Assembly: GCF_003386165.1 (NCBI RefSeq)
Contig: NZ_QRDV01000002.1
Span: 248,001-312,000 of the forward strand
Reading direction: 5' to 3'
Length of the DNA: 64,000 nt
Source: Winogradskyella eximia
Lineage (GTDB): Bacteria > Bacteroidota > Bacteroidia > Flavobacteriales > Flavobacteriaceae
This document shows positions 25,797 through 35,433 of this stretch, in pieces (the stretch's first letter is position 1; every line of letters starts with the position of its first letter). The notes beneath the pieces are model-generated. The model ran no database searches. It was not told the DNA's origin and saw nothing but the letters and a program-made list of their open reading frames with translations. Position numbers and translations under genes: made by a program.

Positions 25797-27652
25797 AATG
25801 TATCTTCAACAACATCTAATTCAACTTTTAGATTGTCAATTATAAATTCTTGACGTGTAGGTGTGTTTTTTCCCATATAGAAAGATAATAATTCTTCAAT
25901 AGACATATCCTTATCTAACATTACAGGATCTAAACGAATATCTTCACCTATAAAATGCACAAACTCATCTGGCGAAATTTCCCCTAAACCTTTAAATCGA
26001 GTAATTTCTGGTTTTGGCTTCAATTTCTCCATGGCATTTCTTCGTTCTTCTTCAGAATAACAATAAATAGTTTCCTTCTTGTTTCTAACTCTAAACAATG
26101 GCGTTTGTAATATATACAGATGACCATCTTTTATCACTTCTGGAAAAAATTGCAAGAAGAATGTTATTAATAATAAACGAATGTGCATACCATCGACATC
26201 GGCATCTGTTGCAATTACAACGTTGTTATAACGTAAATCTTCCAGTGATTCTTCAATGTTTAAAGCGGCCTGCAGTAAATTGAATTCTTCATTTTCATAA
26301 ACAATCTTCTTACTTAATCCATAACAGTTTAAGGGCTTTCCTTTTAAGCTAAAAACCGCTTGAGTGTTGACATCACGAGACTTTGTAATACTACCAGAAG
26401 CCGAATCTCCCTCAGTAATAAACAAAGTGGTATCTAAATAGCGTTCATTTTTTATATCACCAAAATGCACACGACAATCTCGTAACTTTTTATTATGAAG
26501 ACTCGCTTTCTTAGCTCTATCTTTTGCTAATTTTCTAATACCAGATAATTCTTTACGCTCTCGCTCAGCTTGAAGAATTTTACGCTGAATTTTCTCAGCA
26601 GAATCTGGATTCTTATGTAAAAAGTTGTCTAAATATTTCTTTACAAAATCATTAATATAAGTTCTAACCGTAGGCAATTCGCCTCCCATATCAGTTGAAC
26701 CTAATTTGGTTTTGGTCTGACTCTCAAAAACAGGCTCCATCACTTTAATAGCAATCGCAGACACTACAGACTTTCTAATATCCGAAGCTTCATAGCTTTT
26801 ACCATAAAACTCTCTAATGGTTTTTACTAAAGACTCTCTAAAGGCAGCTAAATGCGTTCCACCTTGTGTGGTGTTTTGACCATTAACAAATGAATGATAT
26901 TCTTCACTATACTGCGTTTTACTATGTGTTAAAGCGATTTCTATATCATCACCTTTAAGATGAATAATAGGATACAGCATATCTGATTCATTTATATTTT
27001 CAGATAATAAATCCTTTAAGCCATTTTCACTAAAATATTTTTCGCCATTAAAAACTATGGTTAAACCTGGATTTAAGTATACATAATTTTTAAGCATTTT
27101 AACGATATACTCGTTTCTATACTTATATTTTTTAAAGATAATTTCATCTGGAATAAACGAAACCTTAGTCCCTTTTCTTCTTGATGTATCGTCTAATAAA
27201 TCTTGGTTGGTAAGATTTCCTTGTTCAAATTCGGCAGAAGCAGATCTTCCATCTCTAGTTGATTCTACCCTAAAATATGAAGACAGTGCATTTACAGCCT
27301 TAGTACCTACACCATTTAAACCAACTGATTTCTTAAAAGCTTTAGAATCGTACTTTCCACCTGTATTCATCTTAGACACAACATCTACCACTTTTCCTAA
27401 TGGAATTCCACGTCCATAATCTCTAACTATAACGCGTTCGCCTTGCACAGAAATCTCAATGGTTTTACCTGCGCCCATTACATACTCATCTATAGAGTTG
27501 TCTAAAACCTCTTTTAGAAGAATATAAATACCATCATCTGGTGAAGAACCATCTCCTAATTTCCCGATATACATACCTGGTCGCATACGGATGTGTTCTT
27601 TCCAATCGAGTGAGCGTATATTATCTTCAGTATAATTAGACTGTTCTGACAT
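25793..27652 (-). CDS. parE: DNA topoisomerase IV subunit B
   Basis: ATPase subunit of topoisomerase IV, 619 residues. The GHKL ATP site shows [20 protein letters not shown] and [14 protein letters not shown]; the TOPRIM domain has [11 protein letters not shown] and [11 protein letters not shown], which bind the catalytic Mg2+. Length matches ParE rather than the longer GyrB. It is the first gene of the parE-membrane protein-parC operon on the minus strand and overlaps the next gene by 4 bp. The ~250 bp upstream of it contain no recognisable gene and should hold the promoter. Confidence 0.93.
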   Translation of the reverse strand: MSEQSNYTEDNIRSLDWKEHIRMRPGMYIGKLGDGSSPDDGIYILLKEVLDNSIDEYVMGAGKTIEISVQGERVIVRDYGRGIPLGKVVDVVSKMNTGGKYDSKAFKKSVGLNGVGTKAVNALSSYFRVESTRDGRSASAEFEQGNLTNQDLLDDTSRRKGTKVSFIPDEIIFKKYKYRNEYIVKMLKNYVYLNPGLTIVFNGEKYFSENGLKDLLSENINESDMLYPIIHLKGDDIEIALTHSKTQYSEEYHSFVNGQNTTQGGTHLAAFRESLVKTIREFYGKSYEASDIRKSVVSAIAIKVMEPVFESQTKTKLGSTDMGGELPTVRTYINDFVKKYLDNFLHKNPDSAEKIQRKILQAERERKELSGIRKLAKDRAKKASLHNKKLRDCRVHFGDIKNERYLDTTLFITEGDSASGSITKSRDVNTQAVFSLKGKPLNCYGLSKKIVYENEEFNLLQAALNIEESLEDLRYNNVVIATDADVDGMHIRLLLITFFLQFFPEVIKDGHLYILQTPLFRVRNKKETIYCYSEEERRNAMEKLKPKPEITRFKGLGEISPDEFVHFIGEDIRLDPVMLDKDMSIEELLSFYMGKNTPTRQEFIIDNLKVELDVVEDTL

Positions 27653-27902
27653 AAAAGTTGGTAAAATTTAGATGAAATGCTAATATAAGACTATACCTTA
27701 AAACATGAAATAAGGTTGACGTAAAGTAATTAACAATAATGCATTACTATGTTGAGAACATTGATGTTTTGAATAGATAATCTTAAAACTTGATAATTTA
27801 GTCTTCTCACGGCTAATTCCTCTAGTTTTTTTTGATAAGCATAGGTTTAATATCAACAAAAAATAGAATAATGCGAAAAACTTTATAAAACCATCATTTA
27901 GA

Positions 27903-29315
27903 CTACTCCTTTTGATATAAAGACATAAAAACACCTAACTGAGAATAAGTTTTAACCAACTTCCAATGTGTTATTACGTAATTTAACTCTTCATCTTTAG
28001 TCTGGTTTTCAATATTTGAAAGCAATATAAATTTATTGGTCTCTATATTAAATTGAGCATAACGATCCGTTTCTGCTAACATCTTAAATTCTGAATAATC
28101 ACGGCTATTAAGATTAATTCGTGTTCCAATATCAGAAGGTTTAATGCCTCTAGAATTTATATAATGTTCCATTTGCTCTTCCACATTATAAATATTTAAA
28201 TAAGCTAACGAGCTATCCCAAGATTGCGATAGTGTTGCCGGATAAATCCAAAAATGACCTATAACAAACATGAAGACTATCAGCGTATAAATTACTATTT
28301 TTTTACGAACATTATAATACTCTATTAAATTAACAAGCAATACAATAGCTAATAGGTAGCATATCATAAAATACCGATCTCCAAATGGATTAGAAAATGG
28401 CACCATCCCTAAAAAGTAAACCAATACAAATACAAAAAAGGCAACAATCATTCTATCTATTCTAACATCATTTCTTGTTTTATCTTTTAGATATTTAAAG
28501 AGTAATGGCAATAGAAATATGGCTATTATAAACCGTCCATATTCTAGAAAAATTTTAACGTAAACAACAATGTTAGTTAGTATTTGTTTTAAACCTACAG
28601 ATTGCCTATGCTCATTATAGTTTTCATTTTGACTGATTATAAACCATCCTAATTTTTCATATTGAAAATAGCAAAACACAGCAAAAGTTAACACAGCAAA
28701 TAGATAACCAAAATAGATGGACTTTTTAATTTCAATTAATTTGAATCTCGCATATATGACATGAATTATAGCAATGGCAATTACAATATAAATTCCTCTA
28801 AGGTTGGTAAACAACAAACCTGTTGATGCTAATGTAAATAGTACTGATTTTGATTTAATAAGAGAATTTAAGGCTAATAAAGTAAAAAACAACAATAGCA
28901 TATCGTTGTTTAAATTTGTTGTTTGAGCTAAAAAAGTAGGCTCTAAGCAGACTAAAAAAACAGCTAAAGCAGAAACTGTTTTTAAAAAATTATTTTTACA
29001 CAGTACAATAATTTGCCACACAACACCTATGTTAACTAGCAGCAATAATAATCTTGAAGACCAAAGAGCCTTATTAAATATAGTCCAAAAAACAGCCAAT
29101 AAACCGACCCATAATGGTGGATGACCAGAATTAAGTTCAGTTGGCACAATAAATTCCGAAAGACCATGAGCATAAATCCAACTGGCACGACCAGATTTAC
29201 TAACAGCATCCCAAAAAAAAGGTGTGTGTTTTAGTAGTAAAAATTCAACTACCAAAACACACACCAAAAAAAATAAAATCTGTTTAAAGCTTATTCTTTT
29301 TATATCGTTTATCAT
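27903..29315 (-). CDS. GT39/ArnT-like integral membrane glycosyltransferase
   Basis: A 470-residue GT-C-fold membrane protein with roughly eleven hydrophobic helices. Near the N-terminus FFWDAVSKSGRASWIY carries the loop acidic residue expected of PMT/ArnT-type enzymes, and TELNSGHPPLWVGLL matches the conserved HPPL motif of the first periplasmic loop. Such enzymes use polyprenyl-phosphate sugars to glycosylate lipids or proteins at the periplasmic face. It starts 9 bp after ychF on the same strand and is probably co-transcribed with it, though the functions look unrelated. Confidence 0.7.
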   Translation of the reverse strand: MINDIKRISFKQILFFLVCVLVVEFLLLKHTPFFWDAVSKSGRASWIYAHGLSEFIVPTELNSGHPPLWVGLLAVFWTIFNKALWSSRLLLLLVNIGVVWQIIVLCKNNFLKTVSALAVFLVCLEPTFLAQTTNLNNDMLLLFFTLLALNSLIKSKSVLFTLASTGLLFTNLRGIYIVIAIAIIHVIYARFKLIEIKKSIYFGYLFAVLTFAVFCYFQYEKLGWFIISQNENYNEHRQSVGLKQILTNIVVYVKIFLEYGRFIIAIFLLPLLFKYLKDKTRNDVRIDRMIVAFFVFVLVYFLGMVPFSNPFGDRYFMICYLLAIVLLVNLIEYYNVRKKIVIYTLIVFMFVIGHFWIYPATLSQSWDSSLAYLNIYNVEEQMEHYINSRGIKPSDIGTRINLNSRDYSEFKMLAETDRYAQFNIETNKFILLSNIENQTKDEELNYVITHWKLVKTYSQLGVFMSLYQKE

Positions 29316-29324
29316 TTATGCAAG

Positions 29325-30419
29325 TTACACATTAAACAAAAAGTGCATTACATCACCATCTTTAACAATGTAATTCTTACCTTCTACTCGCATTTTACCT
29401 GCTTCTTTTACTTTAGCTTCACTTCCGTATTCTACAAAATCATTATAAGCAATAACCTCTGCTCTAATAAATCCTTTTTCAAAATCAGTATGAATAACAC
29501 CAGCCGCTTGTGGTCCTGTTGCTCCAACATTTACTGTCCAGGCTCTTACTTCTTTTACACCTGCTGTAAAATAGGTTTGTTGTTTTAAAAGTTTGTATGC
29601 AGAACGAATTAATTTTGCAGATCCAGGTTCGTCTAAACCAATATCAGCCAAAAACATTTGACGTTCTTCATAATCGTCTAATTCATTAATATCAGCTTCT
29701 GTACCAACAGCTAAAACTAAAACCTCTGCGTTTTCGTCTTTCACTGCTTCTCTTACTTTGTCAACATAAGCATTATCAGTAGTTGCAGCACCTTCATCTA
29801 CATTACAAACATACATTACTGGTTTGTCCGTAATAAACTGAGAGGGCTTTACGTAATCTTCGTAATCTTCTTCAGAAAACTCTAATGCTCTAACTGAAAT
29901 ACCTGCTTCTAAGTTTTCTTTTATCTTTAAAAGAACAGCTTCTTCTTTTTGCGCTTCTTTATTTCCTGTTTTAGCAGCACGCTTCACTTTTTCTAACTTC
30001 TTATCTGCAGTTTCTAAATCTTTTAACTGCAACTCCATATCAATAGTTTCCTTATCTCTAATAGGATCTACAGAACCATCAACATGAACAATGTTTTCGT
30101 TATCAAAACAACGCAAAACGTGTAAAATAGCATCAGTTTCCCTAATGTTGGCTAAGAACTGATTTCCTAAACCTTCACCTTTAGAAGCACCTTTTACTAA
30201 ACCTGCAATATCAACAATCTCAACCGTTGCTGGTAATACACGTTCTGGATTTACCAATTCTTCTAATTTCTCTAACCTTGGATCTGGTACATTTACCACA
30301 CCAATATTAGGCTCTATTGTACAAAACGGAAAGTTAGCACTTTGCGCTTTAGCGTTAGATAAACAGTTAAATAAGGTTGATTTTCCTACGTTTGGTAATC
30401 CTACAATTCCGGCTTTCAT
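29325..30419 (-). CDS. ychF: Redox-regulated ribosome-binding ATPase YchF
   Basis: An Obg-family P-loop protein of 364 residues (family usual ~363) that binds the ribosome and hydrolyses ATP. G1 is GLPNVGKST at the N-terminus; the G4 region reads CNVDEG with Glu in place of the Asp of NKxD, the change that gives YchF its preference for [12 protein letters not shown] follows the switch II region, and the C-terminal TGS-like domain ends [12 protein letters not shown]. Highly conserved housekeeping gene; the assignment is secure. Confidence 0.96.
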   Translation of the reverse strand: MKAGIVGLPNVGKSTLFNCLSNAKAQSANFPFCTIEPNIGVVNVPDPRLEKLEELVNPERVLPATVEIVDIAGLVKGASKGEGLGNQFLANIRETDAILHVLRCFDNENIVHVDGSVDPIRDKETIDMELQLKDLETADKKLEKVKRAAKTGNKEAQKEEAVLLKIKENLEAGISVRALEFSEEDYEDYVKPSQFITDKPVMYVCNVDEGAATTDNAYVDKVREAVKDENAEVLVLAVGTEADINELDDYEERQMFLADIGLDEPGSAKLIRSAYKLLKQQTYFTAGVKEVRAWTVNVGATGPQAAGVIHTDFEKGFIRAEVIAYNDFVEYGSEAKVKEAGKMRVEGKNYIVKDGDVMHFLFNV

Positions 30420-30471
30420 TGAAAATATATTTTTTATTCCCGTAATAACGAGAATCTATTTTTTGCGAGTG

Positions 30472-30479
30472 CAAATGTA
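30472..30479 (-). promoter_or_regulatory. Candidate -7 element TACATTTG for ychF
   Basis: TACATTTG on the minus strand, about 50 bp upstream of the ychF start, matching TAnnTTTG. The rest of the 187-bp gap shows no gene. Confidence 0.4.
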
Positions 30480-30606
30480 GTTAATTAGTGGAATAGTTGA
30501 ATTATATTTTTTTGAAATGATTCTTAAATGAATTTCGTCCTACATCTCTTTTATATAATAGGTCTATTTGAATAATTTCTATTAAATAAAATGAACTTAA
30601 TAAAAT

Positions 30607-30984
30607 CTAAGCTTGTGTTACATTTTTAAATGTCGGATACGTCTCGGTAATACTACCTAATCCTTTCTTATTTACTTTAAAAGTAACATCCTTTACTGTA
30701 GAAAATAATAAAACTGATAAAAAATGGGTTTTTAAATGTGATTTTACAATCGTCAATGACTCATCTAGAGACAGCTCTTCTTCTATATCCTCTACTTCTC
30801 TAGGTCTAAAACTGTATTTAAGTAGAACCTTAAAGTCTTCATCAGCATAAATTGGTCTAATAAATATGTTTTTTAATTCAGGTTTACCTATGGTTTTTGC
30901 CATCGTTAGCTTTGCAAAGGTTCCTTCTTTTATACTTTCTTTTACTTGTTCCCAGAACACCGTAAAAACATCTTGATATGTCAT
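30607..30984 (-). CDS. Conserved-looking hypothetical protein, 125 residues
   Basis: Not recognised. A small soluble protein with no signal peptide or membrane helix, mixed charge, and a compact alpha/beta appearance (VFTVFWEQVKESIKEGTF, then IFIRPIYADEDFKVLLKYSF). It is flanked by non-coding DNA on both sides and appears monocistronic. Codon use is like its neighbours, and the hydrophobic/charged patterning supports a real gene rather than noise. No function is proposed. Confidence 0.6.
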   Translation of the reverse strand: MTYQDVFTVFWEQVKESIKEGTFAKLTMAKTIGKPELKNIFIRPIYADEDFKVLLKYSFRPREVEDIEEELSLDESLTIVKSHLKTHFLSVLLFSTVKDVTFKVNKKGLGSITETYPTFKNVTQA

Positions 30985-31075
30985 ATAATTAAAAATATAT
31001 AATAATATTAAGCTTTATTAGCTGTTCTCAAGATTTTTAAGCTTAAGTTAAATTTCTACTAATAAATTTACAAAT

Positions 31076-31107
31076 AAAATCCCAAGTCTATGACTCAGGA
31101 TTTTTAT
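31076..31107 (-). terminator. Probable terminator downstream of the 109-residue gene
   Basis: Stem of AAAATCC with GGATTTT plus AGTC/GACT separated by a 2x2 mismatch, closed by a short loop. T-rich sequence flanks it on both strands; position fits the end of the minus-strand gene at 31136. Confidence 0.5.
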
Positions 31108-31135
31108 TTAATATAAGAGTTGATTTATTAAGCTT

Positions 31136-31465
31136 TTAATTTCGCTCTAATAATTTTTTAGAAACTTTATAAGTTGCAGAATAAACTAATCCTTCTTGAC
31201 GTTTTTTTAAGTCTGAAAATGCTTTTGTGTACCATTTTGGATCAGTAGCTTTCTTCTTATAAGCTTCATGAGAGGTCGTATCAAATGCCGCTCCTTCAAA
31301 CCATGCTTCAATTGTATAAAGACTAAGACCAAAGTGTTCGGACTTTTTAAGAACGGTGTTAAAATCCGCTTCAGAAAAACAATGAATAGACGTATCTGCA
31401 AATCCATCATTCATGTTTTCTAGATCTATAAATATATTTTTTTCTAAAAATTCTGCTTGTTCCAT
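31136..31465 (-). CDS. Hypothetical protein, 109 residues
   Basis: Not recognised. A small soluble protein with an acidic N-terminal half (MEQAEFLEKNIFIDLENM) and a basic C-terminal half ending VSKKLLERN. The central YTIEAWFEGAAFDTTSHEAY and WYTKAFSDLKKR look like a folded core. There is no signal peptide. It is followed by a hairpin terminator and preceded by 158 bp without a gene. A shorter overlapping frame in the same region is a shadow. Confidence 0.6.
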   Translation of the reverse strand: MEQAEFLEKNIFIDLENMNDGFADTSIHCFSEADFNTVLKKSEHFGLSLYTIEAWFEGAAFDTTSHEAYKKKATDPKWYTKAFSDLKKRQEGLVYSATYKVSKKLLERN

Positions 31466-31623
31466 GTCTTAGGTAATATTTTTTCAGTTAATCTGTGTTA
31501 AAGCTCAATTAAGCTCCGCAGCGAAATTAGTTCTTCTAAATATAATACCACAACAATGCGCCATAAATAATTAATCACAAAAAATCTTCAAGCTATTCCC
31601 AATGTTCTTAATAACATTATTCT

Positions 31624-32136
31624 TTATTTAGCATAAGCTCCAGAAGAGTACGTTAACTCGTAACTATGTGTATAAATTTCAAACACAATTCCAAAAGGAT
31701 CCTGAACATACACCATTTTATAGGGTTTGTCGTCTGGGTAATATTCACGAATAGGCATACGTTGCTTCCCTCCATATTCAACGATTTTTTGCGTCAAACC
31801 TTCAATATCTGGATCTTGTACACAAAAATGAAAAAGACCTGTATTAAAAGGATTGAATTCTGGCGCTTCTTTTAAGCCATTTGGAAACGAAAACAACTCA
31901 ATACCAATGCCGTCTGAGGTAGACATATGTGCAATTTCAAAAGTTTCCCAGTCGTTACCAAACACATCTATACACATTTGGCCAATAGCAGTTTCAGTTA
32001 CCTTTTTTACTAAAGAAGGCTCCATAATAATGTACCATCCCATAACTTCAGAATAGAATTTTACGGCTTCGGTTATATTTGGAACGGTTATTCCTATATG
32101 AGAAAATGATTTTGGATAATTTTTTTTCGATTTCAT
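31624..32136 (-). CDS. VOC superfamily (glyoxalase/bleomycin-resistance fold) protein
   Basis: A 170-residue metalloenzyme-fold protein with paired beta-alpha-beta-beta-beta modules. It begins SFSHIGITVPNI (first metal-binding His) and has GLFHFCVQDPDI in the second half, then VQDPFGIVFEIYTHS with the terminal Glu ligand. Members include lactoylglutathione lyases, dioxygenases and epimerases; the substrate is unknown. It is transcribed divergently from an HxlR-type regulator with a large dyad between them, so it is the likely regulated target. Confidence 0.85.
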   Translation of the reverse strand: MKSKKNYPKSFSHIGITVPNITEAVKFYSEVMGWYIIMEPSLVKKVTETAIGQMCIDVFGNDWETFEIAHMSTSDGIGIELFSFPNGLKEAPEFNPFNTGLFHFCVQDPDIEGLTQKIVEYGGKQRMPIREYYPDDKPYKMVYVQDPFGIVFEIYTHSYELTYSSGAYAK

Positions 32137-32169
32137 GTTTTATATTTTGAACTACAAAATTAACATATA

Positions 32170-32225
32170 TTTACCCTTTTGGCAATAACTTACTAAAAAG
32201 TAGTATAGTAACCAAAAAGAGTAAA
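32170..32225. promoter_or_regulatory. Nested dyad between the VOC and HxlR genes
   Basis: Outer arms TTTACCCTTTTGG (32170-32182) and CCAAAAAGAGTAAA (32212-32225) pair almost perfectly; inner arms TTACTA (32190-32195) and TAGTAA (32206-32211) share nearly the same centre. Probable operator of the HxlR-type protein. Confidence 0.55.
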
Positions 32226-32257
32226 ATAATGATTACCAATATTATAAATACACTATT

Positions 32258-32569
32258 TTGAATAAAAATATTATTTGCCCATTAAATTATACCATGAGTT
32301 TAATAGGAACAAAATGGAAACCCCTAATTTTATTTCATCTATTAGAAGGAGGTTTACGTTCTGGCGTCTTGCAAAAGAAAATTTTAGGTATTTCTAACAA
32401 AATGTTTACACAAACAGTTAGAGAATTAGAAAAAGACGGACTGATTACCAGAACTGTTTTCCCAGTAGTACCTCCTAAAGTAGAATACAGATTAAGTCCT
32501 AGAGGCAAATCTTTGGAAGCTATTTTAAGAAGTTTAGATAAATGGGGATTAGAGGATTGCAAAAAGTAA
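32258..32569 (+). CDS. HxlR family winged-helix regulator
   Basis: A 103-residue MarR-like dimeric repressor or activator. The family start pattern CPLNYTMSLIGTKWKPLIL is intact, with Cys7 as the conserved residue that senses electrophiles or quinones in several members. The recognition region is GISNKMFTQTVRELEKDGLI, followed by the wing VEYRLSPRGKSL. It is divergent from the VOC gene and next to a nested dyad, the standard arrangement for self-control plus control of one detoxification gene. Confidence 0.9.
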   Translation: MNKNIICPLNYTMSLIGTKWKPLILFHLLEGGLRSGVLQKKILGISNKMFTQTVRELEKDGLITRTVFPVVPPKVEYRLSPRGKSLEAILRSLDKWGLEDCKK

Positions 32570-32592
32570 GCAAAAGAAGTTGGAAACAAAAA

Positions 32593-32617
32593 AATCCTGA
32601 GCCAAAGACTCAGGATT
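32593..32617 (-). terminator. Terminator after the ferredoxin gene
   Basis: Perfect 9-bp stem AATCCTGAG/CTCAGGATT with a 7-nt loop. On the minus strand it runs into seven T, so it ends the ferredoxin transcript; for the plus-strand HxlR gene the T-run is weak. Confidence 0.75.
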
Positions 32618-32642
32618 GATATTATATATTGCAAACGACTAT

Positions 32643-32999
32643 TTAATGACCGTCTGGATGCATAAAACGTTGTTTTGCTAATAATTGCTCTTCAGTTTCT
32701 ACATGGTCTTCATCTGGCACACAACAATCCACAGGACAAACAGCAGCACATTGAGGCTCTTCATGAAAGCCCATACACTCTGTACATTTGTCTGGAGAAA
32801 TGTAATACACTTCGTCACTTATAGGTTCTTGCGTTTCATCTGCATCAACTTCTTTACCATCAGTTAGCACTATTTTACCAGATAAGCTTGTACCGTCAGA
32901 ATAACGCCAATCGTCAGCACCTTCATATATAGCTGTATTTGGACATTCTGGCTCACACGCTCCACAATTTATACATTCGTCTGTTATTATAATTGCCAT
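32643..32999 (-). CDS. Dicluster 4Fe-4S ferredoxin
   Basis: A 118-residue electron carrier. The first cluster motif is [12 protein letters not shown] near the N-terminus; the second, [18 protein letters not shown], has the long insert between its second and third Cys that is typical of the Bacteroidota/YfhL-like type. An acidic insertion (about residues 27-65) separates the clusters. It is divergent from the LuxC-like acyl-CoA reductase gene across 80 bp containing a shared palindromic promoter region, which hints that the two are co-regulated. Confidence 0.9.
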   Translation of the reverse strand: MAIIITDECINCGACEPECPNTAIYEGADDWRYSDGTSLSGKIVLTDGKEVDADETQEPISDEVYYISPDKCTECMGFHEEPQCAAVCPVDCCVPDEDHVETEEQLLAKQRFMHPDGH

Positions 33000-33028
33000 A
33001 GTATTCTATCTTTTCTTTTTACTTTCCG

Positions 33029-33050
33029 TAATTTTGCAATTGCAAAAATA
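33029..33050. promoter_or_regulatory. Back-to-back palindromic promoter region
   Basis: TTTTGCAATTGCAAAA (33032-33047) is a perfect 16-bp palindrome. Its left arm completes a plus-strand -7 match TAATTTTG (33029-33036) for the acyl-CoA reductase; its right arm completes a minus-strand TATTTTTG (33043-33050) for ferredoxin. Confidence 0.5.
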
Positions 33051-33079
33051 AAGCCAAAAAGGCTGTTATACAAATAATA

Positions 33080-34141
33080 ATGAGTAACAAAAATTACATA
33101 AGCAATGCTTTTGTAGAATTAGGTAAATTTATTAACCAATTTGCAACAATTCCATTCGCTAAACAAGAACATGTTTTACAAAACGATTTGTTTTTTGATG
33201 GCTTTAAACATCAAATAAAACTCGCTAAAGAACATAATGGATGGTTTACTGAAAGCAACATTGTTTATACTTTAAATTCTTGGTCTAAAGAACTAACTGA
33301 CAGTAAAATTAACAGCTGGACTAGTAAGTACAACTTTAATAGTAAAAACCCAAAAACAGTTGCCATAATAATGGCAGGTAATATACCTTTGGTTGGTTTT
33401 CATGATTTTTTATCTGTGCTAATTTCCGGACATAATGTTTTAGTAAAACAATCATCTAACGATAAACACCTACTCCCTTTTTTAGCGAAATATTTAGAAG
33501 TTATTGAACCTAGTTTTAAGGGCAGAATTACATTTACAGAAGAAAAACTCGAAAATTTTGATGCTGTTATCGCTACAGGAAGCGATAATACAGCGCGCTA
33601 TTTTGAATATTATTTTAAAAACAAACCTTCAATAATTAGAAAAAACAGAAATTCTGTAGCCGTTTTAACCGGAAACGAAACCTCTGAACAATTAGAAGCC
33701 TTATCCGATGATATTTTTAGGTATTATGGTTTAGGTTGTAGAAATGTTTCTAAAATATTTATTCCTAAAAATTATAATTTCGATGCATTTTTTAATGCCG
33801 TATACAAGTGGCATCCTATTATAAATGAATCAAAATATGCTAACAATTACGATTATAACAAAGCTGTTTACTTAATGAGTGAATTTGAAATGTTAGAAAA
33901 TGGCTTTTTAATGATTAAAGAAGATGAGAGTTATGCCTCGCCTATCGCTACATTATTTTATGAGTATTATAATGATATCCACGAAATAAAAGATAAACTA
34001 ATTGCCGATAAAGATAAAATACAATGTATTGTTTCTAATAAGCTTACAGATAGCGACATAGCCTTTGGTGAAACACAGAATCCACAACTATCTGATTATG
34101 CCGATAATTTAGACACTATTGAGTTCTTATTAAAAATATAG
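33080..34141 (+). CDS. LuxC-like acyl-CoA reductase
   Basis: An aldehyde-dehydrogenase-fold protein of 353 residues related to LuxC, the fatty-acyl reductase. TVAIIMAGNIPLVGFHDFLS and LVKQSSND form the nucleotide-binding region, and the active-site Cys is Cys220 in YYGLGCRNVSK. It is shorter than luminescence LuxC (about 480 residues), and no luxABDE genes are nearby, so it should produce an aldehyde for some other pathway. Reductant and acyl donor are unknown. It is followed after 132 bp by serC. Confidence 0.82.
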   Translation: MSNKNYISNAFVELGKFINQFATIPFAKQEHVLQNDLFFDGFKHQIKLAKEHNGWFTESNIVYTLNSWSKELTDSKINSWTSKYNFNSKNPKTVAIIMAGNIPLVGFHDFLSVLISGHNVLVKQSSNDKHLLPFLAKYLEVIEPSFKGRITFTEEKLENFDAVIATGSDNTARYFEYYFKNKPSIIRKNRNSVAVLTGNETSEQLEALSDDIFRYYGLGCRNVSKIFIPKNYNFDAFFNAVYKWHPIINESKYANNYDYNKAVYLMSEFEMLENGFLMIKEDESYASPIATLFYEYYNDIHEIKDKLIADKDKIQCIVSNKLTDSDIAFGETQNPQLSDYADNLDTIEFLLKI

Positions 34142-34273
34142 GGTAAATTTTACGAAATTCATAATTAATTATACATCAGAAATTAGCACCTTTGTAGCTC
34201 TATAAAAGAATAATAACAAACTTTTCCTAATATCACAAACGAATAGATAAAAGGAAATTAAAATACAATTTTA

Positions 34274-35335
34274 ATGATAAAACATAATTTCAGTGCAGGC
34301 CCAAGTGTATTACCAAAATCGGTAATGGAAAAAGCTTCAGAAGCAGTTTTAAATTTTGATAATGGATTGTCAATTTTAGAAATATCGCATCGTAGCAAAT
34401 CATTTGTTGATGTTATGGAGAATGCGCGTTCTTTAGCATTAGAATTATTAGGCTTAGAAGGAAAAGGTTATAAAGCGCTATTTCTTCAAGGTGGTGCAAG
34501 TACTCAATTTTTAATGGTAGCTCTTAACTTATTAGAAAAAAGAGCAGGCTATTTAAACTCTGGTACTTGGGCAGATAAAGCCATCAAAGAAGCTAAAATT
34601 TACGATGATATATATGAGGTAGCATCTTCTAAAAATGCGAACTACAATTATATTCCTAAAGGTTACGATATTCCTGAAGATTACGATTATTTTCATTGCA
34701 CTTCAAACAACACCATTTTTGGAACACAGATGAAAAATTTCCCAAAGTCTCCAATCCCTATGGTTTGTGACATGAGTAGTGATATTTTTTCTCGTCATAT
34801 AGATTATTCACAATTTGATTTAATCTATGCTGGAGCACAAAAAAATATGGGACCAGCTGGTACCACTTTAGTGATTATAAAAGAAGATATTTTAGGAAAA
34901 GTATCTCGTAAAATTCCATCAATGATGGATTATAAAACGCACATCAGTAAGGGTAGTATGTTTAATACTCCGCCTGTTTTTGCAGTATACACTTCAATGT
35001 TAACCTTAGAATGGTTAAAAAATCTTGGTGGTGTAAAAGCTATTGAAGAAGCAAATGATAAAAAATCGCGTTTAATTTATTCTGAAATAGATCTCAACCC
35101 ATTATTTAAAGGTTACGCAGTAAAAGAAGACCGTTCAATGATGAATGCAACTTTCACTTTAGAAAATGAAAACCTTAAAGAAACCTTCGATGCCATGTGT
35201 TTAGAAGCTGGTATTAGTGGTATTAATGGACATAGAAGTGTTGGTGGCTATAGAGCTTCAATGTATAATGCATTGTCTTTAGATAGCGTAAAAGCTTTGG
35301 TTGAAGTTATGAGTGAATTAGAAAGTAAAGCATAA
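34274..35335 (+). CDS. serC: 3-phosphoserine aminotransferase
   Basis: PLP enzyme converting 3-phosphohydroxypyruvate to phosphoserine (and a homologous step in pyridoxal phosphate synthesis in some bacteria). 353 residues, family length. The start KHNFSAGPSVLP and the EISHRSK segment are typical; the cofactor lysine is Lys190 in YAGAQKNMGPAG. The C-terminal GHRSVGGYRASMYNA binds the substrate phosphate. serA follows after 98 bp in the same direction, giving two consecutive serine-biosynthesis genes. Confidence 0.95.
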   Translation: MIKHNFSAGPSVLPKSVMEKASEAVLNFDNGLSILEISHRSKSFVDVMENARSLALELLGLEGKGYKALFLQGGASTQFLMVALNLLEKRAGYLNSGTWADKAIKEAKIYDDIYEVASSKNANYNYIPKGYDIPEDYDYFHCTSNNTIFGTQMKNFPKSPIPMVCDMSSDIFSRHIDYSQFDLIYAGAQKNMGPAGTTLVIIKEDILGKVSRKIPSMMDYKTHISKGSMFNTPPVFAVYTSMLTLEWLKNLGGVKAIEEANDKKSRLIYSEIDLNPLFKGYAVKEDRSMMNATFTLENENLKETFDAMCLEAGISGINGHRSVGGYRASMYNALSLDSVKALVEVMSELESKA

Positions 35336-35433
35336 AACAATTTGGAGTCCACACATTAAGTGACTCAAAAAAGTATAAAAATTAATAAATTAAGATATTT
35401 CCTTTTTTACGGAAATAAAAAACAAGTTTTTAA

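Noticed and set aside
27698..27934. Minus-strand frame of 78 residues between the GT39-like gene and parE
   Set aside because: It overlaps the 3' end of the GT39-like gene, has no recognisable domain or start context, and looks like chance in AT-rich DNA.
31207..31410. Shorter minus-strand frame inside the 109-residue hypothetical gene
   Set aside because: Same region, other frame; the longer frame has better amino-acid patterning and fits the downstream terminator.
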